Source: Halisarca cf. caerulea (lineage: Eukaryota > Porifera > Demospongiae > Chondrillida > Halisarcidae). From it: a stretch of DNA of 64,000 bases. Every line of letters starts with the position of its first letter. Position 1 is the first letter of the stretch. Where the stretch lies: positions 6,356,859 to 6,420,858 of the forward strand of contig CAUJGJ010000242.1 of NCBI GenBank assembly GCA_963170055.1. The letters run 5' to 3'. Below the pieces are notes generated by a model. It had not been told where the DNA came from and did no database searches. It was given only the letters and a program-made list of their open reading frames with translations. Shown in pieces: positions 29,299-40,402 of this stretch. Both the position numbers and the translations under genes were made by a program.

Positions 29299-29930
29299 GT
29301 GAACGACTCGGAAGTAACTGTAGTGAGCACTGACGAGTATTTGATGCTTGGAGGCGAGGTGTTGCTCTTTCACCTGGTACTTAAAATTGTTTTCTTATTC
29401 GTACGACCTTTTTTGATCAAATTATGGTGCAAAATGTCTCACTTATCTCTTATGGAAACTTTAGATGCATTAGAAAAGGAGTTTGAAGAAGCTGAAAATA
29501 GCTATTCACTTGATGGTAGAGTACAACAAAAGCTAGACGACAAGGAGTGGTCTGCTCAAAATCTCCAAGTCATCACCGAGAGCCCAGCAGTGGGAGAATC
29601 TGTGTTCCCGCCTGAAATATACCAAACTGTCCGAATGAAGACGCCGTGTTCCATGACCATTCTATTATATCCCAGGTGCCAGCAATGGCTTCAAGTTTTG
29701 TTAACGAGGAGAGTACCTCTCTCAACCCAGCACAGCCACTGGAATCACCGATGCTAAAAACCGAGCTCAGAGGTGTTCTCTTCCAAGAACTAATCAGTAG
29801 TTTGTTTCGATCTTCATGACAAGGATAGAAAGAAGAAGAAACCATCGAGTCTTTCATGGATAAGACTTGTGGGTGCAAAGGTGGAGCAGTCAAAAGTCCA
29901 TGCAGCAAGCTGTACAACAAGGATGTAGTA
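29299..29930 (+). pseudogene. Broken ORF, probably from a mobile element
   Basis: The frame from 29299 reads sensibly to about 29634 (MSHLSLMETLDALEKEFEEA, PPEIYQTVR). The coding style then moves to another frame (PNCPNEDAVFHDHSIISQVP onward to LISSLFRSS, stop near 29818). A third frame gives DKTCGCKGGAVKSPCSKLY up to a stop near 29932. The Cys-rich end resembles segments seen in invertebrate transposon proteins, but I cannot name the family. No TIR pair is assigned. Confidence 0.35.
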
Positions 29931-30626
29931 TAATGAATTGTAGATCTGATTGCCTTGCCCTAACAATGCAAGTGGGACATGTTGGAAGTCCCAGTATTGT
30001 GTTAACCCTTCATCGTTCACGAGCCACTACACGGGGCATTGATAACCGCCCTTGGCTCACTTGGATTGTGGGTGTGGCTTATTTTAAACGTCACAAATTA
30101 GCGGCTGTTCTGACATGTCATTGAGCATATTTCAGATGACTTTTGATAAATCGCGCACCAAAAGAATGGGAGGAGATTACAATTTTGGTGACGATGCAGT
30201 TACGTATTCCTGAAACATCATGAAATTGGCTGTTTTTCTGAGCTTGAAGAAACACCAGCTTTGCCGAGGTCAAAAATTCTTCTGAACCTTGTGCTTTCTG
30301 TTTTCATTGGTCCAGCATATATGTCAAAATCTATGAAAATTGCTTGGGGAAAGTGTTACGATCAGGTATTTCTTCACTGCATGCACATTTATCAACAATT
30401 TGTGCTTCTAGAAGGGCTGAAAAACAGGTTTTATGCCTATAACTTTCGTTATGTTGGTTATAACTTGCTCCCTAAGCGATTTTCGTATGATTCACTACTT
30501 TGTCCTTCTTTTGATGTTATTTTCATGAAAATCCTTGATGATTTTACCCCGCGGCAAAGGCAAAGTTCATAAAAAACAGCGTTTTTTCAGCATTTTTTTT
30601 CTTCCTTTGAGAAAGAGTTACTGTTT
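29931..30626. other. No gene recognised
   Basis: Holds TTAACCCTTCATCGTTCACG at about 30002, which looks like a degenerate end of the TTAA family. The ORF at 30261-30572 has no similarity I recognise. Confidence 0.4.
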
Positions 30627-31499
30627 GCAGGTAAGTTATGGCAGATTCGTGGTCGCAAAGGACGTTTTGTGGCTTTGACAGGAATGCGATTAAATCGTCA
30701 CGCCTAATACTAATTATCACGTTTTTGCCGTGTGACCACCCTCCTAGTTTTCGAGTTTTAAATTGTTACACCATCAATAGAAAGGGTTCTGGCCAACCAA
30801 GTTAGCAAATCGATCATAGTAAACTGTAAACGGGCGCACATCTGAAAGTGATCGAGCTTCCGAAGCTCTAGCTTGCCTCCCTGTACGTAGGTGTATAAAT
30901 CAGCCTCTCTATACTTGAGAACACGTGGTGTCATGTGACCAAGGGCTTGAGAAGAGCTCTTTTTCATAAGAAATTTATGGCAAAAAACGTGGAGATCTAA
31001 ACCTCTACCTGTGTGCTTGAAACATTGACAGATTATCCTTTAAGGACTAAACTTGGAATTCTGATTAGGGGAAGATATTCGACCTTTCCGTTCAGTTTAT
31101 GTCACGCCGTTTGTTGCCACAGCCGTCCTGTTGGACCAGAAAACCTTCGCCATAACAGCCGAGGAGTGGAGCAACATCTTCCCCTAATCAGGAAAATAAG
31201 ATTAGGATATGCCGTGTCTTCTGAACCGACGTTTGTGTTTAAACTCGGAGGTCTTCATCTCCGCGTTTTTTGCGTATTTGTTCATTTTGATATGGTTCAA
31301 ACAAAACAGTCATGCAACAGGTACAGCATGTTTTCGTCTCTTTAAGTTACACAGGATCAAAATACGAATATTCAACTCGTCATTTAGATGGTTTCTAGGA
31401 GTTTTAAACCTTTAGCAAGAATAAACAAGGCGTTATATTCGAGACATTCGGAAACAGCAGCCATTTTGTTTTATGGCAAAAGTGCCATAATATACCTGC
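30627..31499. mobile_element. Foldback element, GCAGGTAAGTTATG variant
   Basis: Ends GCAGGTAAGTTATGGC and GCCATAATATACCTGC, 873 bp. It is a near-identical inverted copy of 32088-32962, so the two form a 2.3-kb inverted repeat around a 588-bp spacer. The ORF at 31013-31345 is duplicated in the inverted copy but has no recognisable domain. Confidence 0.8.
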
Positions 31500-32087
31500 G
31501 TTATATTAATTTTATAACTTCGTAGCAGCTAACATATGTGTATCTTTAATGTGATATGTACATTTAACTCCCATCTATTCATATTTAGAAAAAAAAATGT
31601 CGAGTAAATGTGCAATTTTTCAGCTATGGCCATTTTATCGTTTTTCTCATAGGCGGTTATAAATAACCTGTGTATAGTGGCTCACCCTACAGTCATTCAC
31701 ATTTATGTATCTTTTTCCATTTTTTATAATGACGTCGTCATGTGATACGAGCGTGACATTTCATAACGTATAATTTTAGTGTAGAAGCAGGGACAATTCG
31801 CTGCACGATATTTGTCCTACTTTTCATACATATGAAAGCCTTTATTTAACAAAAGTTAATGTCACGTACATATAGTTGCGTAGGGGAGCTTGGAAAATCA
31901 AGTGTTCACGATTGATAGTACTTATCACAAACAGCAGTATACTTACTTAGTTCACAGTGAAATTACCCTGCTAGTTAATGGTAGGCTTAAAGCGTCTTTT
32001 GAAGGCTCAAACATAGATCGTTCATCCTTTTATATGGTACTCAAGTTAGTATAACCGACTTTGTTCACTTGAGTGAACTGGTCCTGC
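31500..32087. other. Spacer between inverted foldback elements, no gene
   Basis: AT-rich sequence with no sensible ORF. It contains TAGTGGCTCACC at about 31675, resembling an end of the TTAA-flanked family. Confidence 0.5.
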
Positions 32088-32962
32088 GCAAGTATGTTTG
32101 GCACTTTTTGCCTTAAAACAAAATGGCTGCTGTTTCCGAATGTCTCAAATACAACGCCTTGTTTATTCTTGCTAAAGGATTAAAACTCCTAGAAACCATC
32201 TTGATAGCGAGTTGAATATTCGTATTTTGATCCTGTGTAACTTAAAGAGACGAAAACATGCTGTACCTGTTGCATGACTGCTTTGTTTGAACCATATCAA
32301 AATGAACAAATACGCAAAGAACGCGGAGATGAAGACCTCCGAGTTTAAACACAAACGTTGGTTCAGAAGACATGGCATATCCTAATCTTACTTTCCTGAT
32401 TAGGGGAAGATGTTGCTCCACTCCTCGGCTGTTATGGCGAAGATTTTCTGGTCCAACAGGACGGCTGTGGCAACAACCGGCGTGACATAAACTGAACGGA
32501 AAGTCCAAATATCTTCCCCTAATCAGAATTCCAAATTTAGTCCTTAAAGGATAATCTGTCAATGTTTCAAGCACACAGGTAGAGGTTTAGTTCTCCGCGT
32601 TTTTTGCCATAAATTTCTAATGGAAAAGAGCTCTTCTCAAGCCCTTGGTCACATGACACCACGTGTTCTCAGGTATAGAGAGGCTAATTTATACACCTTC
32701 GTACGGGGAGGCAAGCTAGAGCTTCGGAAGCTCGATCACTTTCAGATGTGCTCCCATTTACAGTTTACTACGATCGATTTGCTAACTTGGTTGGCCAGAA
32801 CCATTTCTATTGATGGTGCAGCAATTTAAATCTCGAAAACTAGGAAGGTGGTCACACGGCAAAAACGTGATAATTAGTACTAGGCGTGACGATTTAATCG
32901 CATTCCTGTCAAAACCACAAAACGTCCTTTGCAACCACGAATCTGCCACAACTTATACCTAC
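32088..32962. mobile_element. Foldback element, inverted partner of 30627-31499
   Basis: Ends GCAAGTATGTTTGGC and GCCACAACTTATACCTACG. High similarity over the full 875 bp to the reverse complement of 30627-31499. Confidence 0.8.
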
Positions 32963-33676
32963 GTGGTCCAGGGCTAGGGCCACTGTAGTAAAGTTTTAGA
33001 GTATCTATGGGACCACAATCAATTAAGTCACATTGCACTCCAATTAATGCTGGCAGTACTAGTTGACATGGTAACTTGACATCCTGTATTTAGAGAGAAA
33101 TTATATTCACTTTAATAATTATACAGTGACTGTCATGCATTTGCACGAGTATGACGGTTTTGCACCAAGTATCTCTGCTGCTCATTCTTGGTCTGATGAG
33201 AGCTTGAACACTTTTTATGATGTGTTCTGCTCATGGGTAATAAAAAGTGAACTATCTAGATGTGAATCAAAAAATAAATGCATGGTCATGAAACAATTAG
33301 TAAACAAAAGTAGCCTTAACCTTTTAACGACTGTTAGCCACTTTAGTGGCTTATAGCAACAAGTATACTTAAGAACGAATTAAGTATATACTGGCTCAAT
33401 TGCCCATCAAACGAAAGTTTAAACATATGCAGGTACCGTATAGCCGGAAAGGTTGGCGGGAAGAAAATTTGGCGAATCGTGCCCAAATTAAACATTGGCG
33501 GTTTTTATTTTGGCGATTGCCTTCTCAGGACACTATAATTATATTCATAATCTGTGAATAATCACAGGGAGAAGATGGCTGCAGCTGTACGGCGGCGTGC
33601 GCTGTTGCCTTTTAGATCATTGCTTAGATTGAGCAGAACGTGTGAAATAACGTCGGATATAACGTAAGGAATAGCA

Positions 33677-34651
33677 ATGGAGTTCTCCGTGGACAGCTGT
33701 ATACGTGGGCATCACATTTCTAAAGAGTTTTGGACCCCAAGCATCGATCAGCAATTGTTTTGCGAAAAGGAAGAAGGAAATCCGCACGATCCATATGCTG
33801 TTGCCGTCCTTGGTGTCGACAACACAGTATTGGGGCACGTTCCCCGTCAGGTATCAGCAGGGTGCTTCTTGTTTCTCCAGCAAAATGGAAGAATTACATG
33901 CAAAGTGAGTGGCCCAAGGCAGTTTTCTGCTGATCTACCGCAAGGAGGGCTTGAAGTACCTTGCACGCTTACTTTCTCGGGAGAAGTGAAGCTTGTAGAG
34001 AAAATGAAGAAGCTGATACTACCTTCAAATCGATCTGCTGGTGTAGCTACTGCTATACCAACATCTGATCAATCACCACCTGTCACAGACACCCTTACAT
34101 CCAAGGAGGAAACAGGAGAAATATCCAGTACTTCGACTGAAATGATGGCTATTTCTCACGATTGCGATGATGACAATGGTGCCTCTGCTGGTCCCTTGGC
34201 AAATCACTGGCTGACACACGCTGGTTGGACCTTGACTGATCAGGATCGCAATGCTATTGTGAAGGGTGCCTGTCTCAATGACAATCATGTAAATTTTGCT
34301 CAGACACTGTTGAAGCATCAGTTCTCTAATGTTGGTGGTCTGGCTTCAACTTTACAACTATCAGCACGAAAAGTGTCACTCAAGGGTGTTGCCAATGTTG
34401 TGCAAATAATCCACGCCAGAGGGAACCATTGGATTGTGGCGTCCACAGTTAGCTCTAAAGGGCGGTTACATATATTTGACACTTTGTACGACACTCTTGA
34501 CCAGCAGACAGATGCATTGCTTGAATACATATTTGGCAAAAAGATGGATCTAGAAATGATCAAGATTCCAAGACAACAAGGATACAGAGATTGTGGTGTT
34601 TTTGCAATTGCAATAGCTACCAGTGTTGTGGCCATTACAGGGGTATCATAA
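33677..34651 (+). CDS. HIRAN-like plus Ulp1-type (C48) cysteine protease ORF carried by a pogo-like transposon
   Basis: Uninterrupted 324-codon ORF. Residues 1-100 resemble a HIRAN domain (GNPHDPYAVAVLG, then VLGHVPRQVS, then GRITCKVSG), a fold known to bind DNA ends. Residues about 175-320 match a SUMO-protease-like C48 domain: LNDNHVNFAQTLLKHQF, His251 in RGNHWIVAS, Asp268 in LHIFDTLYDTL, Gln301 and the nucleophile Cys306 in QQGYRDCGVFAIA. The full His-Asp-Gln-Cys set is present. The protein stops only 18 residues after the Cys, so the last helix may be clipped or spliced on. The ORF starts 241 bp inside the left TIR of the 33436-37189 transposon, convergent with its transposase, so it is part of the element. 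Ulp1-like proteases are known passengers of several eukaryotic DNA transposons; the role is inferred as processing of transposase or host SUMO conjugates. Confidence 0.75.
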   Translation: MEFSVDSCIRGHHISKEFWTPSIDQQLFCEKEEGNPHDPYAVAVLGVDNTVLGHVPRQVSAGCFLFLQQNGRITCKVSGPRQFSADLPQGGLEVPCTLTFSGEVKLVEKMKKLILPSNRSAGVATAIPTSDQSPPVTDTLTSKEETGEISSTSTEMMAISHDCDDDNGASAGPLANHWLTHAGWTLTDQDRNAIVKGACLNDNHVNFAQTLLKHQFSNVGGLASTLQLSARKVSLKGVANVVQIIHARGNHWIVASTVSSKGRLHIFDTLYDTLDQQTDALLEYIFGKKMDLEMIKIPRQQGYRDCGVFAIAIATSVVAITGVS

Positions 34652-35519
34652 TCAACTACCATTGCGATTATCTCAGTATCAAAGCATTACCATTACCATT
34701 ACCACTACGGACCTCCACTAAAGTAATCAATTACCATTGCAACTACATTTCTACAATTGCAATTACAATTACTAATTACAGATATATTCTTGGATGCTTG
34801 CAAAAGTTATTACACCCTACCGAGATTTCATATATGTAGTGATCTAAATCATGTGATTGATGTTATTTTCCCGTTTCCACCAGCCACCCGGTTAACTGTA
34901 GCACAGAAATAGCCTCAAACTAGCCAAAATCTACCTTCTTAGGGGGCAAAATATATCCACAGATATAAACAATATGCATCACAGTAGTTGCATGGTAATT
35001 GTGTAATTTGATGCAAATAGCTAAAGAATACCAATTACCATTACGACTACTCTGAGACTGAAACAGCTCCATTACAATTACATTACCATTACTGGCAAAT
35101 GTATACCTAATTACAATTGATTACAATTACTAATTACCATTACCACAACACTGATAGCTACATCTATTGCATGTTTTGGCTCATTGCCACCTTCACGTTT
35201 TAGTCAAAGCCTCATGCAACAGCATTTGGTCCAATGCTTTGAAAAGGGTTCTTTGAGCCCATTTCCAGTTTGTTATGAATAATTATTGATGCCTTTGAGC
35301 TACTTTTATTATATTCACGTATACTTAATTTGTAATGTTTATTATTATCAACTAAATTGGTTAATTAACACTTTAATCATGGCACATTTCATGTTATGCA
35401 TGTAATGAGATTAAAAGTGAACATAATTCAATGAACTAGGTCATGAACACAAATCAACACAGCACTGTTTACAATTTGCGCAGCAGAGAGAGAACACCAC
35501 CATTATTGTCAAAAGTTTG

Positions 35520-36977
35520 TTACAATTGAACCTGGTTCACAGCATCATATATGCCTGCCTTTTTAAATCCATTCACTGCCACATCTGGTCTGTTGGTAAG
35601 TTCGGACCATGCTGAAATCAACCAATTGGCACTTTGGTTCTTCACCAACGATGATAGCATGTCAATTAGCACTTGGTCAATAGTGATTCCACTGCTAAGC
35701 TGATCTTCTACTTTTTTGGCATACCAAGTTCGGAAGGCACATCGCAATGTGTCTTTGAGAGGCTTGTTCAAAGATATGTCAATGGGCTGTAACTTATCTG
35801 TACAGCGAGATGGTATCTGTACAACACGGATGTTATTCTTATTCAACATCGCAAGAATATCAGGAGTTGTCTGTCCACTGAAGCAGTCAAACAAGGCCAA
35901 TGCTGGGGAGTCACTGTTCAGCTGAAGATCTTCCCTTAACTTCGCAACAAATGGTAGAATAATGTTGCTTATGTACCGCTTCATGCTCTCTTCAGTAGAC
36001 CAGTGACTCTCGGTATGGCATATATCCCATTCCTGGGGGAATATCATCACTGGGTGACAGCGGTTCGTCTTTCCTTGATAGATAAGCTGTGGAGGGAAAT
36101 ATTTGCCCATCATAGTCACAGCCAGTACTGCAGTGATTTGGCGCTTGTCGTCTGAATGGGCTATGGGGACAATTTTCTCCCCGGATTGATGCATGGTCCA
36201 CTGCCCTGTTGATACGTAATGAATGGCTGTTTGATCCCAATTAAAAATCAATTCTGGATTAATGTCATTCATCAGCACCTCAGCAGAGATGTCAGCGAGG
36301 AACACTTCCTTCACTTCTTCAAAATGTGCCACAGTAACTTTTCCTGCATTGGAGCCCTTTCGCTTGACGAAGCCCATTCAATGGAAAAGGGATTTGGCCC
36401 AGGACTTTGTAATCTCAATGTGACCTCCATGTTTTGCCAGAAGACCAGGGTTTTTGGCAGTCACAATGCCCTCTGCAGCTCTTAGCACAAGTGATGTGTC
36501 CACAATACCACCAGCTTTACGAAGGGTTAATGTATATTCTTGAACAAGTCCATCTAGATGTTTACCCAAAAGAAGAGGCCGTCCTCCGGTTGCCTTAGGC
36601 AAAGCAGATACTTTTGGGCCAGATGAGGGACCTGGATCGGAACCCGATTGTGTGGTAACAGCCGACTTCATTGCCGCTAGATATTCTTGTTTAAGTCGGC
36701 GCGCTGTAGTCTCGGGTACTGAACGATCCAAAATCTTGGAAAAGTAGCGAGCCGCCCGGGTTGGACCGTTTTCCACAGCATACTTTCCGATTTTAGCTCT
36801 TTCTTCAGCAGTATAATCACTGTATTTGCCCCGCGTTTTCTTACCTTTCTCGGCCAACGATGCTGAAACTACTTTGTTCACCTCTTTTACTTCTCTCGAT
36901 GACAGAGATGGTACGATATAGGGCAGATTATTATCGCTGTTTGCAGCTTTCTTTGGGAAGTAACGATGTAAAGACAT
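35520..36977 (-). pseudogene. pogo/Tigger-like DDE transposase with one in-frame stop
   Basis: The frame reads on the - strand from ATG at 36977. The first 199 codons hold two helix-turn-helix-type DNA-binding regions (YTAEERAKIGKYAVENGPTR; the CENP-B-like region TGGRPLLLGKHLDGL onward). A single TGA at 36378-36380 follows LFH, and the same frame continues for 285 codons into the DDE_1 nuclease. Counted from the next ATG, the acidic residues are Asp48 in FNWDQTAI, Asp164 in ALFDCFSGQTTPD and Asp200 in LQPIDISLNKPLKD, with the family signature HWSTEESMKRYI between. Without the stop the protein would be about 485 residues, normal for the family. One nonsense change is the only lesion seen, so inactivation is recent, unless this is a readthrough or a base error. 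Confidence 0.85.
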
Positions 36978-37196
36978 GATTATGATCTCCTTGATTCACA
37001 GATGAACGCGTGGAACCATAGATACAAACGTATGTACCTAACGAATGGGCCTGCAGAGCTATGACGTAATGTACTGTGACGTAATCTATATTTCTGAGCC
37101 ATTATGTTGGCGAATTATAATTTGGCGATAGACATGAAAACCGCCAATCCGCCAAAGTAAATTCCCCGCCAACCTTTCCGGCTATACGGTATGTTA

Positions 37197-37889
37197 AGGC
37201 TAGTGCACACATAACACGTAACGTCGACGCATTCGCAAGCGGATCGCAATTGGGTTGCGCTATCCAATGCCCATATATTGGGCAACGAAAATTTAAGCGG
37301 GACATTTGCAGAAGATGGTACGGTATTCAGTTGTTCCTAAAACCTCCTTTTTCGAGGAAAGTAGATCGTTTTTGTCGAAATATGCTTCATCCGACAATTA
37401 TAGTATACAATTCGCTTTGTTCGTAGGCAGAGATTGTCACGGTTGCCGTTCGTCGCAGCCTAGCCTGTTTTTATGCTTCTGTCGCACTTCTACTGTTACT
37501 ATTTGTGAGAAGAAAGCGTATGAAGAGTACCCGTATTTCTAGGAGAATGTGGGTAAGAGCAATATTCAAAAAAAGATGGCAGCAAGGAGAATACCATCAT
37601 TTAGTTCAAGAAATGCGGCTGCAGGACATCGAGAGTTTCTTTAGGTATTTCAGGATGACCCCCCAGCAATTCGACAGGCTACTGCGACTAACAAGGAACA
37701 AAAGAAAAAAGAAAATCAGCTGCAGAGGCCATTCTTATGGCCTACGTCTACGTAAAAAGTTGAACTCCGTTCAAGTCTTACGTAACGTACATGACGTTGA
37801 CGGCGTGCAATTCGAAAACAATGCTCACAAGAGCGCAACCGCAACGCAGAGCGAACCGTTAACGTTACGTAACATGTGTGCATCGGCCT
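37197..37889 (+). mobile_element. PIF/Harbinger deletion derivative with TTA target duplication
   Basis: Inverted ends start AGGCTAGTGCACACAT (left) and AGGCCGATGCACACAT (right, reverse strand), flanked by TTA at 37194-37196 and 37890-37892. Three-base TTA duplications are the Harbinger hallmark. Inside is only the N-terminal part of a HARBI1-like nuclease, so the element is non-autonomous. Further TIR-proximal ACGTAACG repeats are inverted at both ends. Confidence 0.75.
37505..37705 (+). pseudogene. HARBI1-like nuclease, N-terminal fragment
   Basis: The frame encodes RRMWVRAIFKKRW, GEYHHLVQEMRLQD and FRYFRMTPQQFDRLL, the conserved N-terminal stretch of PIF/Harbinger transposases. After about residue 70 the frame runs into the element's right terminal sequence, so the entire DDE nuclease domain is missing. 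It lies within the TTA-flanked element 37197-37889. Confidence 0.65.
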
Positions 37890-39227
37890 TTATGTCCGAA
37901 AACAGGGAGGATTGTTTACATACAGCACGATTGTTTACATAACAATTACTTTGTTTACATTAGAAGGAATTTCACGCAAGGGTCACATGAAATCACCGAC
38001 TAAACGCCTCAAACAAAAGTTAAATCAGACGATAACCTTTCCAAAGGCCTCTTTCATTGCTAATCTCGTTAATCTACCTCAGAGACAATTTCGTTCGTTG
38101 AAAGAACTAACTCGGCGACTTATCTGCTGGTAGACACGCAAAGGCTGGTTTTGTATGACGTAATCAAACCACGTGACTGCATGTGATATTCGACGAAGAA
38201 GGAAGATGACTCCACAAGAATATTTCAATCGAAATTCCGGTCGGAAAAATTTTGGATTTTAGTATTGAAACCTTCACAGATTGTTCTTAAAGGACCAAAC
38301 CCCCAGAATCGAAAAATGAATCTTTGTACGTTGCTCCATTCATTTTATGTCCAGTGTTTTGTGGCCATTGAGGTGTGTTTCTTGTGTATAACCTTGGACA
38401 TAACAGCCGTGGAACGGAGCATCAAAATTCATTTTTCGATTTAGAAAGTTCATACTTTGTTCTACCTTTTGAGCCTACTTTTGTACGCAAAACCCGAGAT
38501 TTCTCCGACCGGAATTCGCAATCTTTGTGTTTCCACGTAGGTCTGAATGATGTGGACAGAGACAAACTATTGAGAATTAAATAGGCCTCGAAATCATTCA
38601 GTTACAAAATATGTATGTTCATATGTTGGTACAAGCAATATCTGGAGCTGTATTTTACATTTCGGCAGAAAACAAAGTAATAAACTTCGTGCTTCGATAA
38701 CGTCCGCCATTTTGTTTTATGTCTAAAATCGGACATAACATACCTGCGTATTACCAGTATTAACATAAGTGATGGATAACAAAAATAGTAACATGAAAAC
38801 TAGAAGAATACAAAATCCTATGCATACTGCATGCGTATTGCCACATTAGGCGAGTTTTGGGAACAGGGTGATGATAACAAAACGAGCTCAGAATACATCT
38901 GGCTTGAGAAATGATGGCAAAGCACCTCTCTATAAAGAAAGCGGAAAGGACAAACTAGCATTATGTGACTGCTTTCCTGTGATTTGTGAGTGTCACTCCC
39001 TTTGATGTTGATAATCTTCGGAGCACCCTATTCTGCCATTATAGCTCGTCAACTCTTTCCAGAAAGCAATGTAAGGAAATCAGTCTCATTCCCTCTGCGT
39101 AGTTTCGGATTTTAGTTTGAGCCACACTAAAGAACGCCATTTTTATTCTGCAAAACTAGGGTTTTTTGGTAAATTATCGTATATTCATTGCATAACACTG
39201 TAAAACGGGATTGTAGGTAACTTTTAC

Positions 39228-40402
39228 GCAGGTATGTTATGGCAGAATCTAGCCATAACACGGGCGCTTTGCGGGTTTCACGGTATGAATTTCATTTACT
39301 CAGAATTGCGTGGGTTGGTCATGTGCCAGCAACGTGAATCAGCTTAGGAAGCTACGCGGCTAGCAAGTAAAAACACTCGACCCAACCCAACTTTACACAG
39401 CACGCTTCGTTGTCAAACTTCTAAATGTTAGTTTTTGGTTATAAAGCTTTCTTTGGAAGGCTTGCAAAGAAATGAGCGACGGTTTGCGTACAAACTGTAG
39501 ATCTTAGAAGGGTAAATCCGACGTTGAGAGAAGTTTACAATCTTTCAACTCCTTCGTTTAGAACCACGGGGCTATGTAAGAACGTATGCTGAAGGTTTGA
39601 TAGAATAGTGAACGAAGATCGTGGATAGTAGACAAAACCTTTGCTTGCCTTTCTCTGTGTCTGTTGTTCGGCTGCAAAACCCGAGGCTACAAGCAACCTT
39701 CCAGAGGGAGAATATTCACAAAAGGAGCGTGCTGAGTAAAACTTGACTAGATCTAGAGTATTTGCCTCAAAAACCGAAGATAATAATGGCCTTGCGTTAA
39801 TTATATTGTAACTTCCGTTAACTTCCGTCTCGTGACATCATGTGACTTTGGCCTTGAGAAGAGCCTTCTTCATGGGCAAATTTCTTCACAAAAGGCGGAG
39901 ATCTAGATGGCGGTCCATAACTGCAGGAATTTGAGGGGTGATTTCTAAGAGGTAAAGCTAAATTTTCACCGCGTATACTTTTGATTGCTTGTTCCATTCA
40001 AGTTATGTCTCACTATTTCTTGTCTTGGTCTGGCTTGAAAACCACAAAATGCTGCACATAACAGTCGAGGAAGAGAATTTCAAATGTATACGCGGTGAAA
40101 ATTTAGATATTAATCTTAAGATTATTTTGAACCCACTTTAAAGTTTAAAAGCCACCATCTAGATCTCCACCTTTTCCACTGAAACTGTTTTCGGACGTTG
40201 TGGCAAACGCTCAATTGTACAACTACCGAATTGAATATAGCAAGAAAAGAGGTATTGCTACAAAGTAGGAATGTTAGAAATATTATGTATGACGTTTTGT
40301 ACACTTTTTATAAAGTATCTACGAAGAAAATAGGGGTGCAATTACGGTCATCTTAGCGGCGGCCATTTTGACTTTGCCATAAAATCGGACATAACATACC
40401 TG
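39228..40402. mobile_element. Foldback element, inverted copy of 14811-15976
   Basis: Left end GCAGGTATGTTATGGC and right end GGACATAACATACCTG. The interior matches the reverse complement of 14811-15976 along its length with scattered substitutions, such as a short AACTTCCGTT duplication near 39825. Confidence 0.8.

Larger units (their letters stand above)
33436..37189. mobile_element. Complete pogo-like DNA transposon with TA target duplication
   Basis: Ends are inverted copies of CCGTATAGCCGGAAAGGTTG, with the perfect match extending to about 25 bp. Both are flanked by TA (33434-33435 and 37190-37191), as in Tc1/mariner/pogo. Both sub-termini repeat TTGGCG several times, a likely transposase-binding array. 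It carries the HIRAN/Ulp1 ORF (+) and the transposase (-), convergent. The 34652-35519 gap between them holds degenerate ATTACCATTAC repeats and no ORF. Confidence 0.85.
33429..38747. mobile_element. GCAGGTATGTTATG foldback element split by two nested transposons
   Basis: The left end is broken twice: GCAGGTA (33429-33435), then TGTTA (37192-37196), then TGTCCGAAAAC (37893 on). Removing the pogo-like and Harbinger insertions with one copy of each target duplication restores the family terminus. The right end is 38734-38747. The body (37893-38747) is an inverted copy of 41556-42424. Internal GGACATAACAGCCGTGGAA at 38395 marks the family core. Confidence 0.8.

Noticed and set aside
29573..29920. 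115-codon antisense ORF
   Set aside because: Shadow of the broken + strand ORF.
31013..32574. Paired 110-codon ORFs sharing MLETLTDYPLRTK
   Set aside because: They are the same segment of two inverted copies of one non-coding element, and similarity is no higher in the ORF than around it.
35520..36377. Start of a separate gene at the ATG after the stop
   Set aside because: The frame is continuous with the upstream DNA-binding half and belongs to one transposase.
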